Source: Providencia huaxiensis
GTDB lineage: Bacteria > Pseudomonadota > Gammaproteobacteria > Enterobacterales > Enterobacteriaceae
Length of the DNA: 64,000 nt
Assembly (NCBI RefSeq): GCF_002843235.3
Contig: NZ_CP031123.2
Location: forward strand, 2,170,001 to 2,234,000
Direction of reading: 5' to 3'
Positions within the stretch are counted from its first letter, which is position 1. Each line of letters opens with the position of its first letter. Below, piece after piece: positions 11,363-20,207 of the stretch. Made by a program: the position numbers and the translations under genes. Under the pieces are notes generated by a model, which was not told where the DNA came from, did no database searches, and saw only the letters and a list, made by a program, of their open reading frames with translations.

Positions 11363-11980
11363 TCATTCAAGCCCCGTTTTCTATCAAATTAAGACCATAA
11401 TATCTTTCTAAGACACAACAAACACTAACCAATTGTTTTATAACTAATTTTAGTTTGTCTACTTTATCGGATAAAAATAAGTGAAAAATAATAGAATATC
11501 GCCTTCATTTAAGAAAATTTAAAATAACATTAAAAAACAAGTAATTAGATCACTTCCTTTCATGCTAATGAATGATTTAACGTGATAAAATCGTTTCAAA
11601 CCCATAAACGGATGTAAATAAATATCTCAAAAACTCGATTTTTGATTATTTAAAAAATATTTTATCACCAAAATACTCTGGTGACGCGTTTATTTGTTTT
11701 TATTGGCTATGTTGGAGCTTAATCCTTTCCATTGCTAATTTATTGGATTAATAAACTACATTTAATACCCTAAAGCGGCCCCGGTAATAATACCAATAAA
11801 TATCTCAATTTATACTTTCCTTTAATTTCAATACTTTAGATTAATATATTTCGTTACATTCTACCGCGTAAATACATACTTTAGCGGTATCTGATTACTC
11901 ATTTTATGGATATTATTTGTTTCGTTCTTCACAACAGATAAATTTTTTTAATTAAATTATTTAATATAAGGTAAACAAAA
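11363..11980. other. Very AT-rich region upstream of the pilin gene
   Basis: No gene supported. A 14-bp direct repeat (AATAAATATCTCAA) occurs at 11617-11630 and 11795-11808. The stretch probably holds the fimbrial promoter and H-NS-type silencing sequence. No recombinase gene or inverted repeat pair was recognised. Confidence 0.5.
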
Positions 11981-12511
11981 ATGAATAAGACTTTAATTGC
12001 ATTATGCTTAGCGTTAACTACAACTTCTATTTCTGCAATGGCTGCGGATGCAGGTTCAGGTAAAATTACTTTTAAAGGCACAGTAAATAGCGGTGCATGT
12101 ACAATTTCTCCGACCGATGTAAATAAAGAAGTTCAATTAGGTAGTATTGCCGCTGCTAATTTAAGTTCTGCAGGTAAAAAAGGCCCACTAAATACATTTG
12201 AATTAAAATTACAAGATTGCCAATTAGACCCAAGTGCTTCAGGTACACCATATTCTAAAGTAAAAATTACTTTTAATGGCCAACCTGATGCAACTAACGC
12301 AACTTTATGGTCAAGCACAGGTAGCGCAAATAACGTTGCAGTTTCATTCTTAGACAATGCAGGTAAAGCCATTAAACCAGGTGATACCTTAGAGCAAACA
12401 CTGAAAGCGTCTGACACCACAATTATTTTATCTGCTCAAGCAGAAGCAACTGGTGCAGCAACTTCAGGTAGCATCAACTCTATCGCTAACTATGTATTAA
12501 GCTACGAATAA
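11981..12511 (+). CDS. Major type 1-like fimbrial subunit (pilin)
   Basis: The 176-residue protein begins with a signal peptide cleaved near SISAMA-ADAG. The mature part has the fimbrial-subunit pattern: KITFKGTVNSGACTI at the donor strand region, a cysteine pair near residues 40 and 79 forming the disulfide, and a C-terminus with a penultimate tyrosine (NYVLSYE) needed for chaperone binding. It is the shaft subunit exported by the downstream usher and chaperone. Its base composition is slightly less AT-rich than its flanks. An AAGG site precedes the ATG. The first gene position and the hairpin after it suggest high expression. Confidence 0.93.
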   Translation: MNKTLIALCLALTTTSISAMAADAGSGKITFKGTVNSGACTISPTDVNKEVQLGSIAAANLSSAGKKGPLNTFELKLQDCQLDPSASGTPYSKVKITFNGQPDATNATLWSSTGSANNVAVSFLDNAGKAIKPGDTLEQTLKASDTTIILSAQAEATGAATSGSINSIANYVLSYE

Positions 12512-12530
12512 GATAGCCATCATACCTAAA

Positions 12531-12562
12531 CAAAGCTTTACGCTGATTAGTGTAAAGCTTTG
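12531..12562 (+). terminator. Intercistronic hairpin between pilin and usher genes
   Basis: An 11-bp perfect stem (CAAAGCTTTAC / GTAAAGCTTTG) with a 10-base loop and a weak T tail (TATTTCCT). It probably attenuates or stabilises the upstream pilin message so that pilin exceeds usher. Confidence 0.7.
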
Positions 12563-12596
12563 TATTTCCTCTATCGATTAGCATAAGAGTGCCAAC

Positions 12597-15080
12597 ATGT
12601 ATTTTAACAGAAAAAATATAGGTTATATTATCTCACTCATTATGTGTGGTGGATATACGAACGCTGAAACTTTTAATATCAACGCCCTTAATTTATCTGT
12701 AGACGATAATATTGACCTAAGCTATTTTGAAAAAAATAGTTTAAGTGAAGGTTTATATGAGTCGGATATCATTTTAAATGATAAAAAAATCATCCGCGGC
12801 GAAAAAATTAAATTTATTAATAATGGTGGAATAATTGAGCCGTGTATTACGGCGCAGTTAATAAAACGTTTCCCATTAAATGAAGAGGCGAAAGAAATAT
12901 TACTTTCCTCTCAAGAAAACGATTGTATTAATTTACTCTCTCTCGATCAAAACGTGGCTATCGATTTTAATGATAGCGAACAAGTTCTGAGTATTTCGAT
13001 ACCTCAGAAATATATGGAATCGACTTATTCTTCGTGGGTAACCCCTGAAATGCGCGATTACGGTATTGCTGGGTTAATTTTAGATTATACGATTAGCGAT
13101 AATCATTTAACCCGTAAAAACGAAGAAACACGTAACCAGTTATATGCCTTCGGAAATGTGGGCGCTAACTTCGCGCAATGGCGTTTACGGGCAAATTACC
13201 AATATGAAAATAAATTGGTTGGCGAAGATGGACAGAGTAGCAAGAAACGCAACTTAGATTGGGACCAAGTCTACGCTTTTAGGGATATTACCAGCTTATC
13301 GGCGAAGTTGTTTGCCGGGGAAATTTTTATTAAATCAGATTTGTTTGATAGCGTGCGTTTCAAAGGCGTGAGCATGTTCACCGATGAAAGCATGATGCCA
13401 CCGAATCTCAGGGGGTATGCGCCTCAAATTACTGGGGTTGCAGCCTCAAATGCAACGGTGACCTTATCACAAAATGGCCGTATCATCAGCCAAGTGAAAG
13501 TGCCGGCGGGTCCTTTTGTGATTAAGGACTTAAGTCAATCCATCATGGGAACCATTGATGTAACCGTAGCAGAGGATAACGGTAAAGAAACGAAATTTCA
13601 GTTTACCACAACCAATATTCCGTTTTTAACCCGTAAAGGACAAGCGCGCTACACCTTGAATTTAGGTCAACTATCCCCGAAAAATGGTACCCATGCTAAC
13701 GACAATTTTATGACTGTCGAAAGCTCTGTTGGGGTGTTTAACAATACCTCTGTTTTTGGGGGAATAGTGGCGACAGCGGGAAATAAATATAAAGCTATTA
13801 ACCTCGGTATTGGTCAAAATATCGGCTTTTTAGGGGCTTTTTCGGTGGATATCACCCAATCTTACGCCGATACCTTACTGGGGCATGAGAAAGGCAAAAG
13901 CTACCGTATCAACTATGCCAAAGATTTACCGAGTTTTAATGGGCAGTTGACATTAACCGGGTACCGTTTTGCCGACAGAACCTTTAACTCTTTATCTAAT
14001 TTTGTTGAGCAAAACTTTGTCGACAGACAAAATATCGATACCAATAAAGATAAACATGTTTTTTCATTGTCTTACGCTCAGCAATTACCTGGGATTAATG
14101 CGAGTGCGAATATCACCGCATCCCGTAAAACCTATTGGAATGGTAAGCAAAATAACTATTTCAGTGTGGGGCTAAATAAATTCTTCGATGAAGGTATCAT
14201 GAAAGGTGGGAACATATCCCTATCTTTAAACCAAGTTCGTGGAGCTAATAATAAAACAGATAACCAAGTTTATTTATCAGTCAGTAAACCGTTAAACTCT
14301 GAAAATCATAATGCATCCATATCGTATTTCGCCTCTTATAGTGACAACAACAAGCGCTATGCGAATAATGTGAATTACAGTCGTCATATTGATAGCAATA
14401 CGAACTATAATTTAACTGCATCAACCCAAGATGGGTTATCGGAAGGGATGGTGAGCACATATGTATCACACAGTGCGGATGCTGGCCAAGTGCAAGTCAC
14501 AGGGTCATTATCGGACTCAATGACGTCGCTGGGTATGACAGTGAGTGGCTCAGTTACCGCGACACAACACGGTATTTCAGCGCACCGTTTAACATATCGT
14601 GACCAATCTCGCTTAGTGGTTGATGTGCCAAATGCGAAAGGCGTGATTATTGAAAATGGCAATGCGACGACGAATAGTCGTGGGTTAGCTACTATCAGTA
14701 ACGTTCCGACCTACTATAATATGGAGTATAAGGTGGATGTGAACAACTTACCAGACACCGTAAACATTGATGATAATGTTTTAGCGTCTACACTCACTGA
14801 TGGTGCAATCGGTTATGCTAAAATGGATGCGGATATTGGTAAATCGCTGATAACACGAATTAAGCTAGCTAATGGTCAATACCCACCATTAGGCTCAGTG
14901 GTGAAAAATAACGTAACGGGTAAAGTTTCAGGCATTATTGCTGAATCTGGCATCGTCTACTTAACCGGGTTGAACATGGGCGATCAGCTTAGCGTCAACT
15001 GGGGAGATGCACAAGCATGCACGTTCTTAGCTGACAGCCTCCTGGCTAAAAGTAGCGATTCAATTACTTGTCGTCACTAA
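12597..15080 (+). CDS. Fimbrial outer-membrane usher (FimD/PapC family)
   Basis: The 827-residue protein is the outer-membrane pore and assembly platform for fimbriae. A signal peptide (to about residue 23, GGYTNA) is followed by the periplasmic N-terminal domain (FNINALNLSVDDNIDLSYFE) and the first barrel strands. The plug domain lies around MMPPNLRGYAPQITGVAASN, a long beta barrel follows, and the C-terminal domains end with the cysteine pair ACTFLAD ... ITCRH. Its length fits the family (about 800-880). It follows the pilin and precedes the chaperone, the MR/P-like order usher-chaperone rather than the Fim order. The ribosome binding site is weak (AAGAGTG). Confidence 0.95.
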   Translation: MYFNRKNIGYIISLIMCGGYTNAETFNINALNLSVDDNIDLSYFEKNSLSEGLYESDIILNDKKIIRGEKIKFINNGGIIEPCITAQLIKRFPLNEEAKEILLSSQENDCINLLSLDQNVAIDFNDSEQVLSISIPQKYMESTYSSWVTPEMRDYGIAGLILDYTISDNHLTRKNEETRNQLYAFGNVGANFAQWRLRANYQYENKLVGEDGQSSKKRNLDWDQVYAFRDITSLSAKLFAGEIFIKSDLFDSVRFKGVSMFTDESMMPPNLRGYAPQITGVAASNATVTLSQNGRIISQVKVPAGPFVIKDLSQSIMGTIDVTVAEDNGKETKFQFTTTNIPFLTRKGQARYTLNLGQLSPKNGTHANDNFMTVESSVGVFNNTSVFGGIVATAGNKYKAINLGIGQNIGFLGAFSVDITQSYADTLLGHEKGKSYRINYAKDLPSFNGQLTLTGYRFADRTFNSLSNFVEQNFVDRQNIDTNKDKHVFSLSYAQQLPGINASANITASRKTYWNGKQNNYFSVGLNKFFDEGIMKGGNISLSLNQVRGANNKTDNQVYLSVSKPLNSENHNASISYFASYSDNNKRYANNVNYSRHIDSNTNYNLTASTQDGLSEGMVSTYVSHSADAGQVQVTGSLSDSMTSLGMTVSGSVTATQHGISAHRLTYRDQSRLVVDVPNAKGVIIENGNATTNSRGLATISNVPTYYNMEYKVDVNNLPDTVNIDDNVLASTLTDGAIGYAKMDADIGKSLITRIKLANGQYPPLGSVVKNNVTGKVSGIIAESGIVYLTGLNMGDQLSVNWGDAQACTFLADSLLAKSSDSITCRH

Positions 15081-15102
15081 TGTGATTTCAATGGGTGAAA
15101 AA

Positions 15103-15840
15103 ATGACATTATTTAAAAAAGTATTTTCCGTTGTTTTACTATCAAGCGTCATGAGCCAAGCGTATGCCGTCCTTGGGTTAGATAGAACCCGTATTATTTT
15201 TAATGAAGCCGATGGCGGAACCAGTGTCGTTGTTGAAAACCAAGATACCGCTTCTTCATTTTTAGCGCAGACATGGATAGAAAACCAGAAAGGTGAAAAG
15301 CTGACTAACTCACTAGTGGCGTTACCTTTTTTACAAAAAATCGGCCCTAAACAGAAAAAACAAATCAAAATTGCCTATATGGATGGGCAAAATACCTTAC
15401 CAACGGATAGGGAGAGTCTTTTATATTTCAATGTATTAGGTATTCCACCGCAAGGTAAAGAAGCGAATGCGGTTCAGTTTACTATCCAATCACGCTTAAA
15501 ACTGTTTTATCGCCCAAAAGGTATTGACTACAAAGTCTCTGCCGAGAAAGATTTTCAGCGCGATTTAAAAGTCACAAAACAAGGTGGACAGATTACGTTA
15601 TCGAATCCAACCCCGTTTAATATTGTGATCACCAATATCAATGTTGACCAAAGTAAGGATAAAGATTTTCCTGAAGTGCTTGTCGCCCCATTTAGTGATT
15701 CAACCGTGACATTGAAAAACCCAGCATGGAATAGTTTTGAAGTCGCTTATATTGATGACTTTGGTGGCCTGAAATTTAATAAATACCAGTGTGCTGCAGC
15801 GCAGCCTTGCCAATTACTACCACAGCCGAAAAATAAATGA
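15103..15840 (+). CDS. Periplasmic fimbrial chaperone (PapD family)
   Basis: The 245-residue product has a signal peptide (MTLFKKVFSVVLLSS to QAYA) and two immunoglobulin-like domains. The first carries LDRTRIIFNEADGG and the conserved LLYFNVLGIPP strand, then RLKLFYRP before domain 2. It binds unfolded pilins and delivers them to the usher by donor-strand complementation. The ATG at 15103 is preferred to a GTG at 15082 and an ATG at 15091 because the signal peptide then starts correctly and GGTGA lies upstream. The extended C-terminus with two cysteines (CAAAQPC) is slightly unusual. Confidence 0.92.
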   Translation: MTLFKKVFSVVLLSSVMSQAYAVLGLDRTRIIFNEADGGTSVVVENQDTASSFLAQTWIENQKGEKLTNSLVALPFLQKIGPKQKKQIKIAYMDGQNTLPTDRESLLYFNVLGIPPQGKEANAVQFTIQSRLKLFYRPKGIDYKVSAEKDFQRDLKVTKQGGQITLSNPTPFNIVITNINVDQSKDKDFPEVLVAPFSDSTVTLKNPAWNSFEVAYIDDFGGLKFNKYQCAAAQPCQLLPQPKNK

Positions 15841-15876
15841 AAAATAACAGAAAATAATCAATAAAAGCACTACCAG

Positions 15877-15975
15877 TTATATTAGGGATAATGCTTCTAG
15901 CCGTTGGTCAAGAACCAATTGAGCAGCTTCAAGCTTGAATCCAGCACTGAACAGTCGTCTTATACGCTTTGCCAT
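15877..15975 (-). pseudogene. IS3-family transposase OrfA N-terminal stub
   Basis: The 32-codon frame starts MAKRIRRLFSAGFKLEAAQL and continues VLDQRLEA before a stop. That is the characteristic N-terminus of IS3-family OrfA (KRxRRxFSxEFKLEAAQLV), just before its helix-turn-helix. Nothing matching the rest of OrfA or OrfB follows, so this is a truncated relic of an insertion sequence between the fimbrial operon and cysM. Confidence 0.65.
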
Positions 15976-16094
15976 AATGGGTGACCAAATTAACTATGCC
16001 ACTACAGTCAAAGTAACAAAGAGATTAGCTTGAACGAAGAGAAAGCAGCGTCATTTAGGCGCGGTCGGTAATAAGCCCTTATAGGGCTAGAGCA

Positions 16095-16117
16095 AACCAC
16101 CCGCATAGCGGGTGGTT
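16095..16117. terminator. Bidirectional terminator between the fimbrial chaperone and cysM
   Basis: A 10-bp perfect stem AACCACCCGC / GCGGGTGGTT with a 3-base loop. It lies 50 bases after the cysM stop (minus) and downstream of the fimbrial operon (plus). A smaller palindrome AGCCCTTATAGGGCT lies just before it. Confidence 0.75.
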
Positions 16118-16166
16118 ATAATTTGTGGAGATTTTTTATTGAGCACAGACTTGCCATTGAATTATC

Positions 16167-17051
16167 TCACTCATTAAATACACCTGTTGATAAATAACGG
16201 TCTCCTCGGTCGCAAATGACTGCCACAATGACCGCTCCTGGGTTAGCCTTCGCCACTTTTAATGCACCGGCAACCGCCCCACCCGAGCTCACCCCACAAA
16301 AGATACCTTCAACTTTAGCTAAAGCTCTCATGGTCTCTTCAGCTTCTTGCTGGTTTATATCCAGCACGCTGTCGACTAACGAGTCATCGAAGATACCGGG
16401 CAAATAGCCAGGGGACCAACGACGAATACCGGGGATCTGGCTCTTTTCCGCAGGCTGTAAACCAACAACATGTACATCTGAAGATTGTGATTTTAAATAA
16501 CGGCTTACCCCTGTGATTGTCCCTGTCGTCCCCATACTGGACACAAAGTGGGTAATGCTACCATTAGTTTGCTGCCATATTTCAGGACCTGTGGTTTTAA
16601 AATGGGCCAACGGGTTATCAGGGTTATTAAATTGGTCTAAAACTTTCCCCTCGCCTCTTTGTTCCATTTCCTTAGCCAAATCGCGGGCACCTTCCATACC
16701 AACAGCCGTACTCACTAAGATGAGTTCTGCACCATAGGCTTGCATTGAAGCTTGTCGCTCTTTACTCATGTTATCAGGCATGAGTAATTTCAGTTTGTAG
16801 CCTTTTACCGCAGCAATCATCGCGAGTGCGATACCTGTATTTCCACTAGTTGCTTCAATTAGCGTATCACCTGGTTTAATTTCACCCCGTAATTGCGCTT
16901 CATTAATCATTGAAAATGCCGCGCGATCTTTCACTGAACCTGCGGGGTTATTACCTTCAAGTTTCACCCAAATTTCAGCTTCAATCCCTTGTGTTAAACG
17001 CTGAAGTTTTACTAATGGGGTATTACCGATAAATTGTTCCAGAGCCGACAC
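16167..17051 (-). CDS. cysM: Cysteine synthase B (O-acetylserine sulfhydrylase B)
   Basis: CysM is a PLP enzyme that makes cysteine from acetylserine and sulfide, and can use thiosulfate to give S-sulfocysteine. The 294-residue protein has the PLP lysine K41 in [33 protein letters not shown] and the C-terminal CDRGDRYLSTGVF. The start is the GTG at 17049-17051, with AAGGA 7 bases upstream. It matches the family N-terminus (SALEQFIGNTPLVKL), whereas the longer frame adds an unrelated AT-rich leader. It follows the cysPTWA genes but is separated from cysA by 374 bases, much more than in E. coli. Confidence 0.96.
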   Translation of the reverse strand: MSALEQFIGNTPLVKLQRLTQGIEAEIWVKLEGNNPAGSVKDRAAFSMINEAQLRGEIKPGDTLIEATSGNTGIALAMIAAVKGYKLKLLMPDNMSKERQASMQAYGAELILVSTAVGMEGARDLAKEMEQRGEGKVLDQFNNPDNPLAHFKTTGPEIWQQTNGSITHFVSSMGTTGTITGVSRYLKSQSSDVHVVGLQPAEKSQIPGIRRWSPGYLPGIFDDSLVDSVLDINQQEAEETMRALAKVEGIFCGVSSGGAVAGALKVAKANPGAVIVAVICDRGDRYLSTGVFNE

Positions 17052-17425
17052 GTTACCATCCTTATAATTTTTATATATAAATAAGAAACAATAGAGATAA
17101 GATATTACCCCAATATTGGTACGTGAAAGTTGAAATCTCTTCACATTAATATTAGAAAAATAGATTATCTTAATGACCATTTCTGATATAGCTAATTGAT
17201 ATATTATATTACAATAAGCTTATAGAATTACCAGTTATATTTCACATAAAAATACAATGATTAACCCTATTTTATCAATGAGTTAGATGGATTTTGAACA
17301 TGGAAGGAATTAGGCTGCATATTTTTATATACAAAGCCTAAATATCAGTAATATATGAAGAAAATAATAGAAAATATAACACCAATAATATATTTATCAG
17401 TGTTATAAATTATTGAATTTTATAT
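17052..17425. other. AT-rich gap between cysA and cysM
   Basis: No gene is supported in these 374 bases. A weak hairpin (TATAACAC 17375-17382 / GTGTTATA 17400-17407) lies just after the cysA stop. The gap may contain a separate cysM promoter. Confidence 0.5.
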
Positions 17426-18514
17426 TCATGCACTTTTAGCTAACTGTGGGAAAATTAATTCCTGATCCCCTTGATAAATCTTCGCCTGTTGGCTGCCTAA
17501 AAAGTAACGCTCACCTCGAGTTGGTATCGTTTTAGCAGATTGCCAAATCACTGACAACGGTTCTTTACCCCAACCTAAAGGCTGAACGGTTAATTGCCAA
17601 AAATGCCCTCTTGGCCCCGATTCGGTGACCCTAACGGGTAAACGGTGCTGCTCATCCACTTCCGCTTGTAATGAAATATCCCAAGGCCGTAAGAATACAT
17701 CGACTTCACCTTGCTGAGCACCAGTATGCTTTAGTGGGAACGCATATCCATCGATATTCAATGTGGAACCTTTGATATGGGCAGAGATTTGGTTGATTTC
17801 CCCCATAAATTCAAGGACAAAACGTGTCTCTGGACGTTGCCAAATATCGCTCGGTGTACCCACTTGTTCAATATGACCTTGGCTCATCACCACCACTCTG
17901 TCCGCCACTTCCATGGCTTCTTCTTGGTCGTGGGTGACAAAAACACTGGTAAATTTTAATTCATCATGTAATTGGCGTAGCCAACGGCGTAACTCAATAC
18001 GCACTTGTGCGTCGAGCGCACCAAAAGGCTCATCCAATAATAAAATTTGCGGGTCAACCGCGAGAGCCCTTGCTAATGCCACACGCTGTTTTTGCCCCCC
18101 TGAAAGTTGTGCGGGGTAACGTGAAGCCAAATGGCCAAGTTGAACCATTTCTAGCAATTTGGTTACTTTATCTTTAATAACTTGAGCTGATGGCCGCTGT
18201 TTTCTGGGTAAGACAGTTAAACCAAATGCCACATTATCAAATACTGTCATGTGCCGAAATAGCGCATAGTGTTGAAATACAAAGCCAACATGCCTATCTT
18301 TGGCGTGGATTTTACTGACATCATGGCCATGAAAACGTAATAACCCCTGACTTTGCTGTTCAAGCCCTGCAATAATACGCAATAAGGTTGTTTTTCCTGA
18401 ACCAGAAGGCCCTAATAGGGCAACCATTTCACCCGATGCGATATCCAGTGAAATATCGTTGAGTACTTGGGTTTTACCAAATAACTTACCGATTTTTTCA
18501 ATTTCAATACTCAT
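17426..18514 (-). CDS. cysA: Sulfate/thiosulfate ABC transporter ATP-binding protein CysA
   Basis: CysA is the cytoplasmic ATPase of the CysPTWA sulfate/thiosulfate importer. The 362-residue protein (E. coli 365) has Walker A GPSGSGKTT near residue 35, Q-loop VFQHYALF, signature LSGGQKQRVALARAL, Walker B ILLLDEPFGALD and the switch histidine in VFVTHDQEEA. A C-terminal TOBE-like regulatory domain starts near ETRFVLEFMGEIN. It begins 2 bases after the cysW stop, so translation is probably coupled. Confidence 0.97.
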   Translation of the reverse strand: MSIEIEKIGKLFGKTQVLNDISLDIASGEMVALLGPSGSGKTTLLRIIAGLEQQSQGLLRFHGHDVSKIHAKDRHVGFVFQHYALFRHMTVFDNVAFGLTVLPRKQRPSAQVIKDKVTKLLEMVQLGHLASRYPAQLSGGQKQRVALARALAVDPQILLLDEPFGALDAQVRIELRRWLRQLHDELKFTSVFVTHDQEEAMEVADRVVVMSQGHIEQVGTPSDIWQRPETRFVLEFMGEINQISAHIKGSTLNIDGYAFPLKHTGAQQGEVDVFLRPWDISLQAEVDEQHRLPVRVTESGPRGHFWQLTVQPLGWGKEPLSVIWQSAKTIPTRGERYFLGSQQAKIYQGDQELIFPQLAKSA

Positions 18515-18516
18515 GA

Positions 18517-19377
18517 TTAATGGACTCCTGATTCAGATTGCTGTCGACTTAAATGCCACTGCAATGCACTTTTAAGAATTAAGGTGATAATCGCCATGAC
18601 TGCGAGGATCCCTGCGGCCGTAAACGCCCCTACCGTATTATAATCTTGATGCAATAATTCAACCTGCAACGGTAAGGTGTATGTTTCCCCACGGATAGCC
18701 CCTGAAACTACCGAGACCGCACCAAATTCACCGATTGCCCGGGCGTTAGTTAAAACGACCCCATACAGTAGTGCCCAGCGGATATTGGGTAATGTCACAC
18801 GCCAAAACATCTTCCATCCTGACGCTCCCAGTAACACTGCTGCTTCATCTTCTTGGCTACCTTGGCTTAACATCAAGGGCACGAGCTCACGTACGACAAA
18901 TGGACACGTCACAAAAATGGTCACTAACGCCATACCTGGCCATGAAAACATGAGCTGGATATCAAAACCTTCAAGCCACCCACCAAACCAGCTGTTCGAG
19001 CCATAAAAAAGTAAGTACAGCAAACCCGCAACAACAGGTGAAACCGCAAATGGGATATCCACCAAGGTGAGTAATAATTGGCGGCCAGGAAACTGAAATC
19101 GCGTTACTAACCAGGCCATCATGGTGCCAAAGACTAAATTTACCGGAACGGTAATTAAAGCGATTAATACTGTTAAACCAATGGCATGTAACATGTCTGG
19201 GTCTGCCAGATTTAATAAAACGGTATCTAACCCTTTTTGAAAAGCCGTAATAAATATCCAAACAATTGGAATGACTAACAGTAAAAATGAAAACAATAAA
19301 CCTATTGCAATTAGTAGCCATTTACCCCAGTTAATTTGAGTACGGCTAGCGGTATGAATTGGTGTAATTTGCGCCAT
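18517..19377 (-). CDS. cysW: Sulfate/thiosulfate ABC transporter permease CysW
   Basis: This is one of the two membrane subunits of the sulfate/thiosulfate importer. The 286 residues (E. coli 291) contain about six transmembrane helices and the cytoplasmic EAA loop (EDEAAVLLGASGWKMFWRVTLP) that docks on CysA. IGEFGAVSVVSG is conserved across the family. Its start overlaps the cysT stop in a TAATG arrangement. Confidence 0.95.
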   Translation of the reverse strand: MAQITPIHTASRTQINWGKWLLIAIGLLFSFLLLVIPIVWIFITAFQKGLDTVLLNLADPDMLHAIGLTVLIALITVPVNLVFGTMMAWLVTRFQFPGRQLLLTLVDIPFAVSPVVAGLLYLLFYGSNSWFGGWLEGFDIQLMFSWPGMALVTIFVTCPFVVRELVPLMLSQGSQEDEAAVLLGASGWKMFWRVTLPNIRWALLYGVVLTNARAIGEFGAVSVVSGAIRGETYTLPLQVELLHQDYNTVGAFTAAGILAVMAIITLILKSALQWHLSRQQSESGVH

Positions 19378-20207
19378 TACTTGCCCCCTAACCGTTTACC
19401 AAAGCGGCTTTGTACTAAATTGACACTAAATAGAAGTAACAATGAAACCGCTAAAATAACCGAGGCCACAGCACTGGCTGCCGGGTAGTCAAATTGCTGT
19501 AGCTGACTAAAAATCATTAATGAGACAACTTCGGTTTGCCACGCAATATTACCCGCAATAAATATAATGGCCCCAAACTCGCCTAAACTCCGTGTAAAGG
19601 ACAAAACCGTTCCGGCTAACAAGGCTGGTGAAAGCTCTGGCAGTACCACTCGACGAAAGGTTTGCCAGCGGCTCGCACCTAGGGTTTGAGCAGCTTCTTC
19701 GTATTCAGGGCCGAGCTCTTCCAATACTGGTTGAACTGTACGCACAACAAACGGAATACTGGTAAAAGCCATCGCAACCGCAATTCCCAGCCAAGTATTC
19801 ACGACTTTAATATCAAACTGCTGCAGATATTGCCCATACCAGCCCGAGGTTGCAAACAGGGTTGCCAATGTCAGCCCCGCTACCGCAGTAGGTAAGGCAA
19901 AAGGTAAATCCACTAAACCATCTAAGAACAAACGCCCAGGAAAACGATAACGCGTTAGGATCCACGCTAATAGCATGCCAAATACCGCATTAAACAAGCT
20001 TGCGACTAGCGCTGACAATAACGTCACTTTATACGCGGCAACCACTTGCGGGTAACTAATGACCGCCCAATATTGCTGCCATGTCATTTCTGATAATTGA
20101 ATTACCAATGCGCTCATGGGTAATAGCAATATCAAACAGGTATAAAACAGACTGCTACCTAGCGTTAGCCCGAAACCCGGCAAGAAACGCTTTCCTGAAC
20201 GCTCCAT
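19377..20207 (-). CDS. cysT: Sulfate/thiosulfate ABC transporter permease CysT (CysU)
   Basis: This is the second membrane subunit of the importer. The 276 residues (E. coli 277) have six predicted helices and an EAA loop EEAAQTLGASRWQTFRRVVLP. LGEFGAIIFIAGN follows. The first helix region reads LTLGSSLFYTCLILLLPM, as in other CysT proteins. It overlaps the cysP stop by one base (TAATG) and the cysW start similarly, indicating a tightly coupled operon. Confidence 0.95.
   Translation of the reverse strand: MERSGKRFLPGFGLTLGSSLFYTCLILLLPMSALVIQLSEMTWQQYWAVISYPQVVAAYKVTLLSALVASLFNAVFGMLLAWILTRYRFPGRLFLDGLVDLPFALPTAVAGLTLATLFATSGWYGQYLQQFDIKVVNTWLGIAVAMAFTSIPFVVRTVQPVLEELGPEYEEAAQTLGASRWQTFRRVVLPELSPALLAGTVLSFTRSLGEFGAIIFIAGNIAWQTEVVSLMIFSQLQQFDYPAASAVASVILAVSLLLLFSVNLVQSRFGKRLGGK

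Noticed and set aside
11363..11980. Invertible fimbrial promoter switch as in MR/P fimbriae
   Set aside because: I found no pair of inverted repeats flanking a promoter and no fim/mrpI-type recombinase gene nearby; only a direct repeat is present.
9865..11980. tRNA gene or attachment site marking an integration point
   Set aside because: No cloverleaf-forming sequence or tRNA 3' end was recognised in the region holding the mobile-element remnants.
16074..16088. Palindrome AGCCCTTATAGGGCT as a separate terminator
   Set aside because: It has no T tail and lies just before the much stronger hairpin at 16095-16117; it may only support it.
17052..17180. 43-residue N-terminal extension of CysM
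   Set aside because: The leader is AT-rich and unlike any cysteine synthase; the GTG at 17049-17051 has a correctly spaced AAGGA and gives the family N-terminus.
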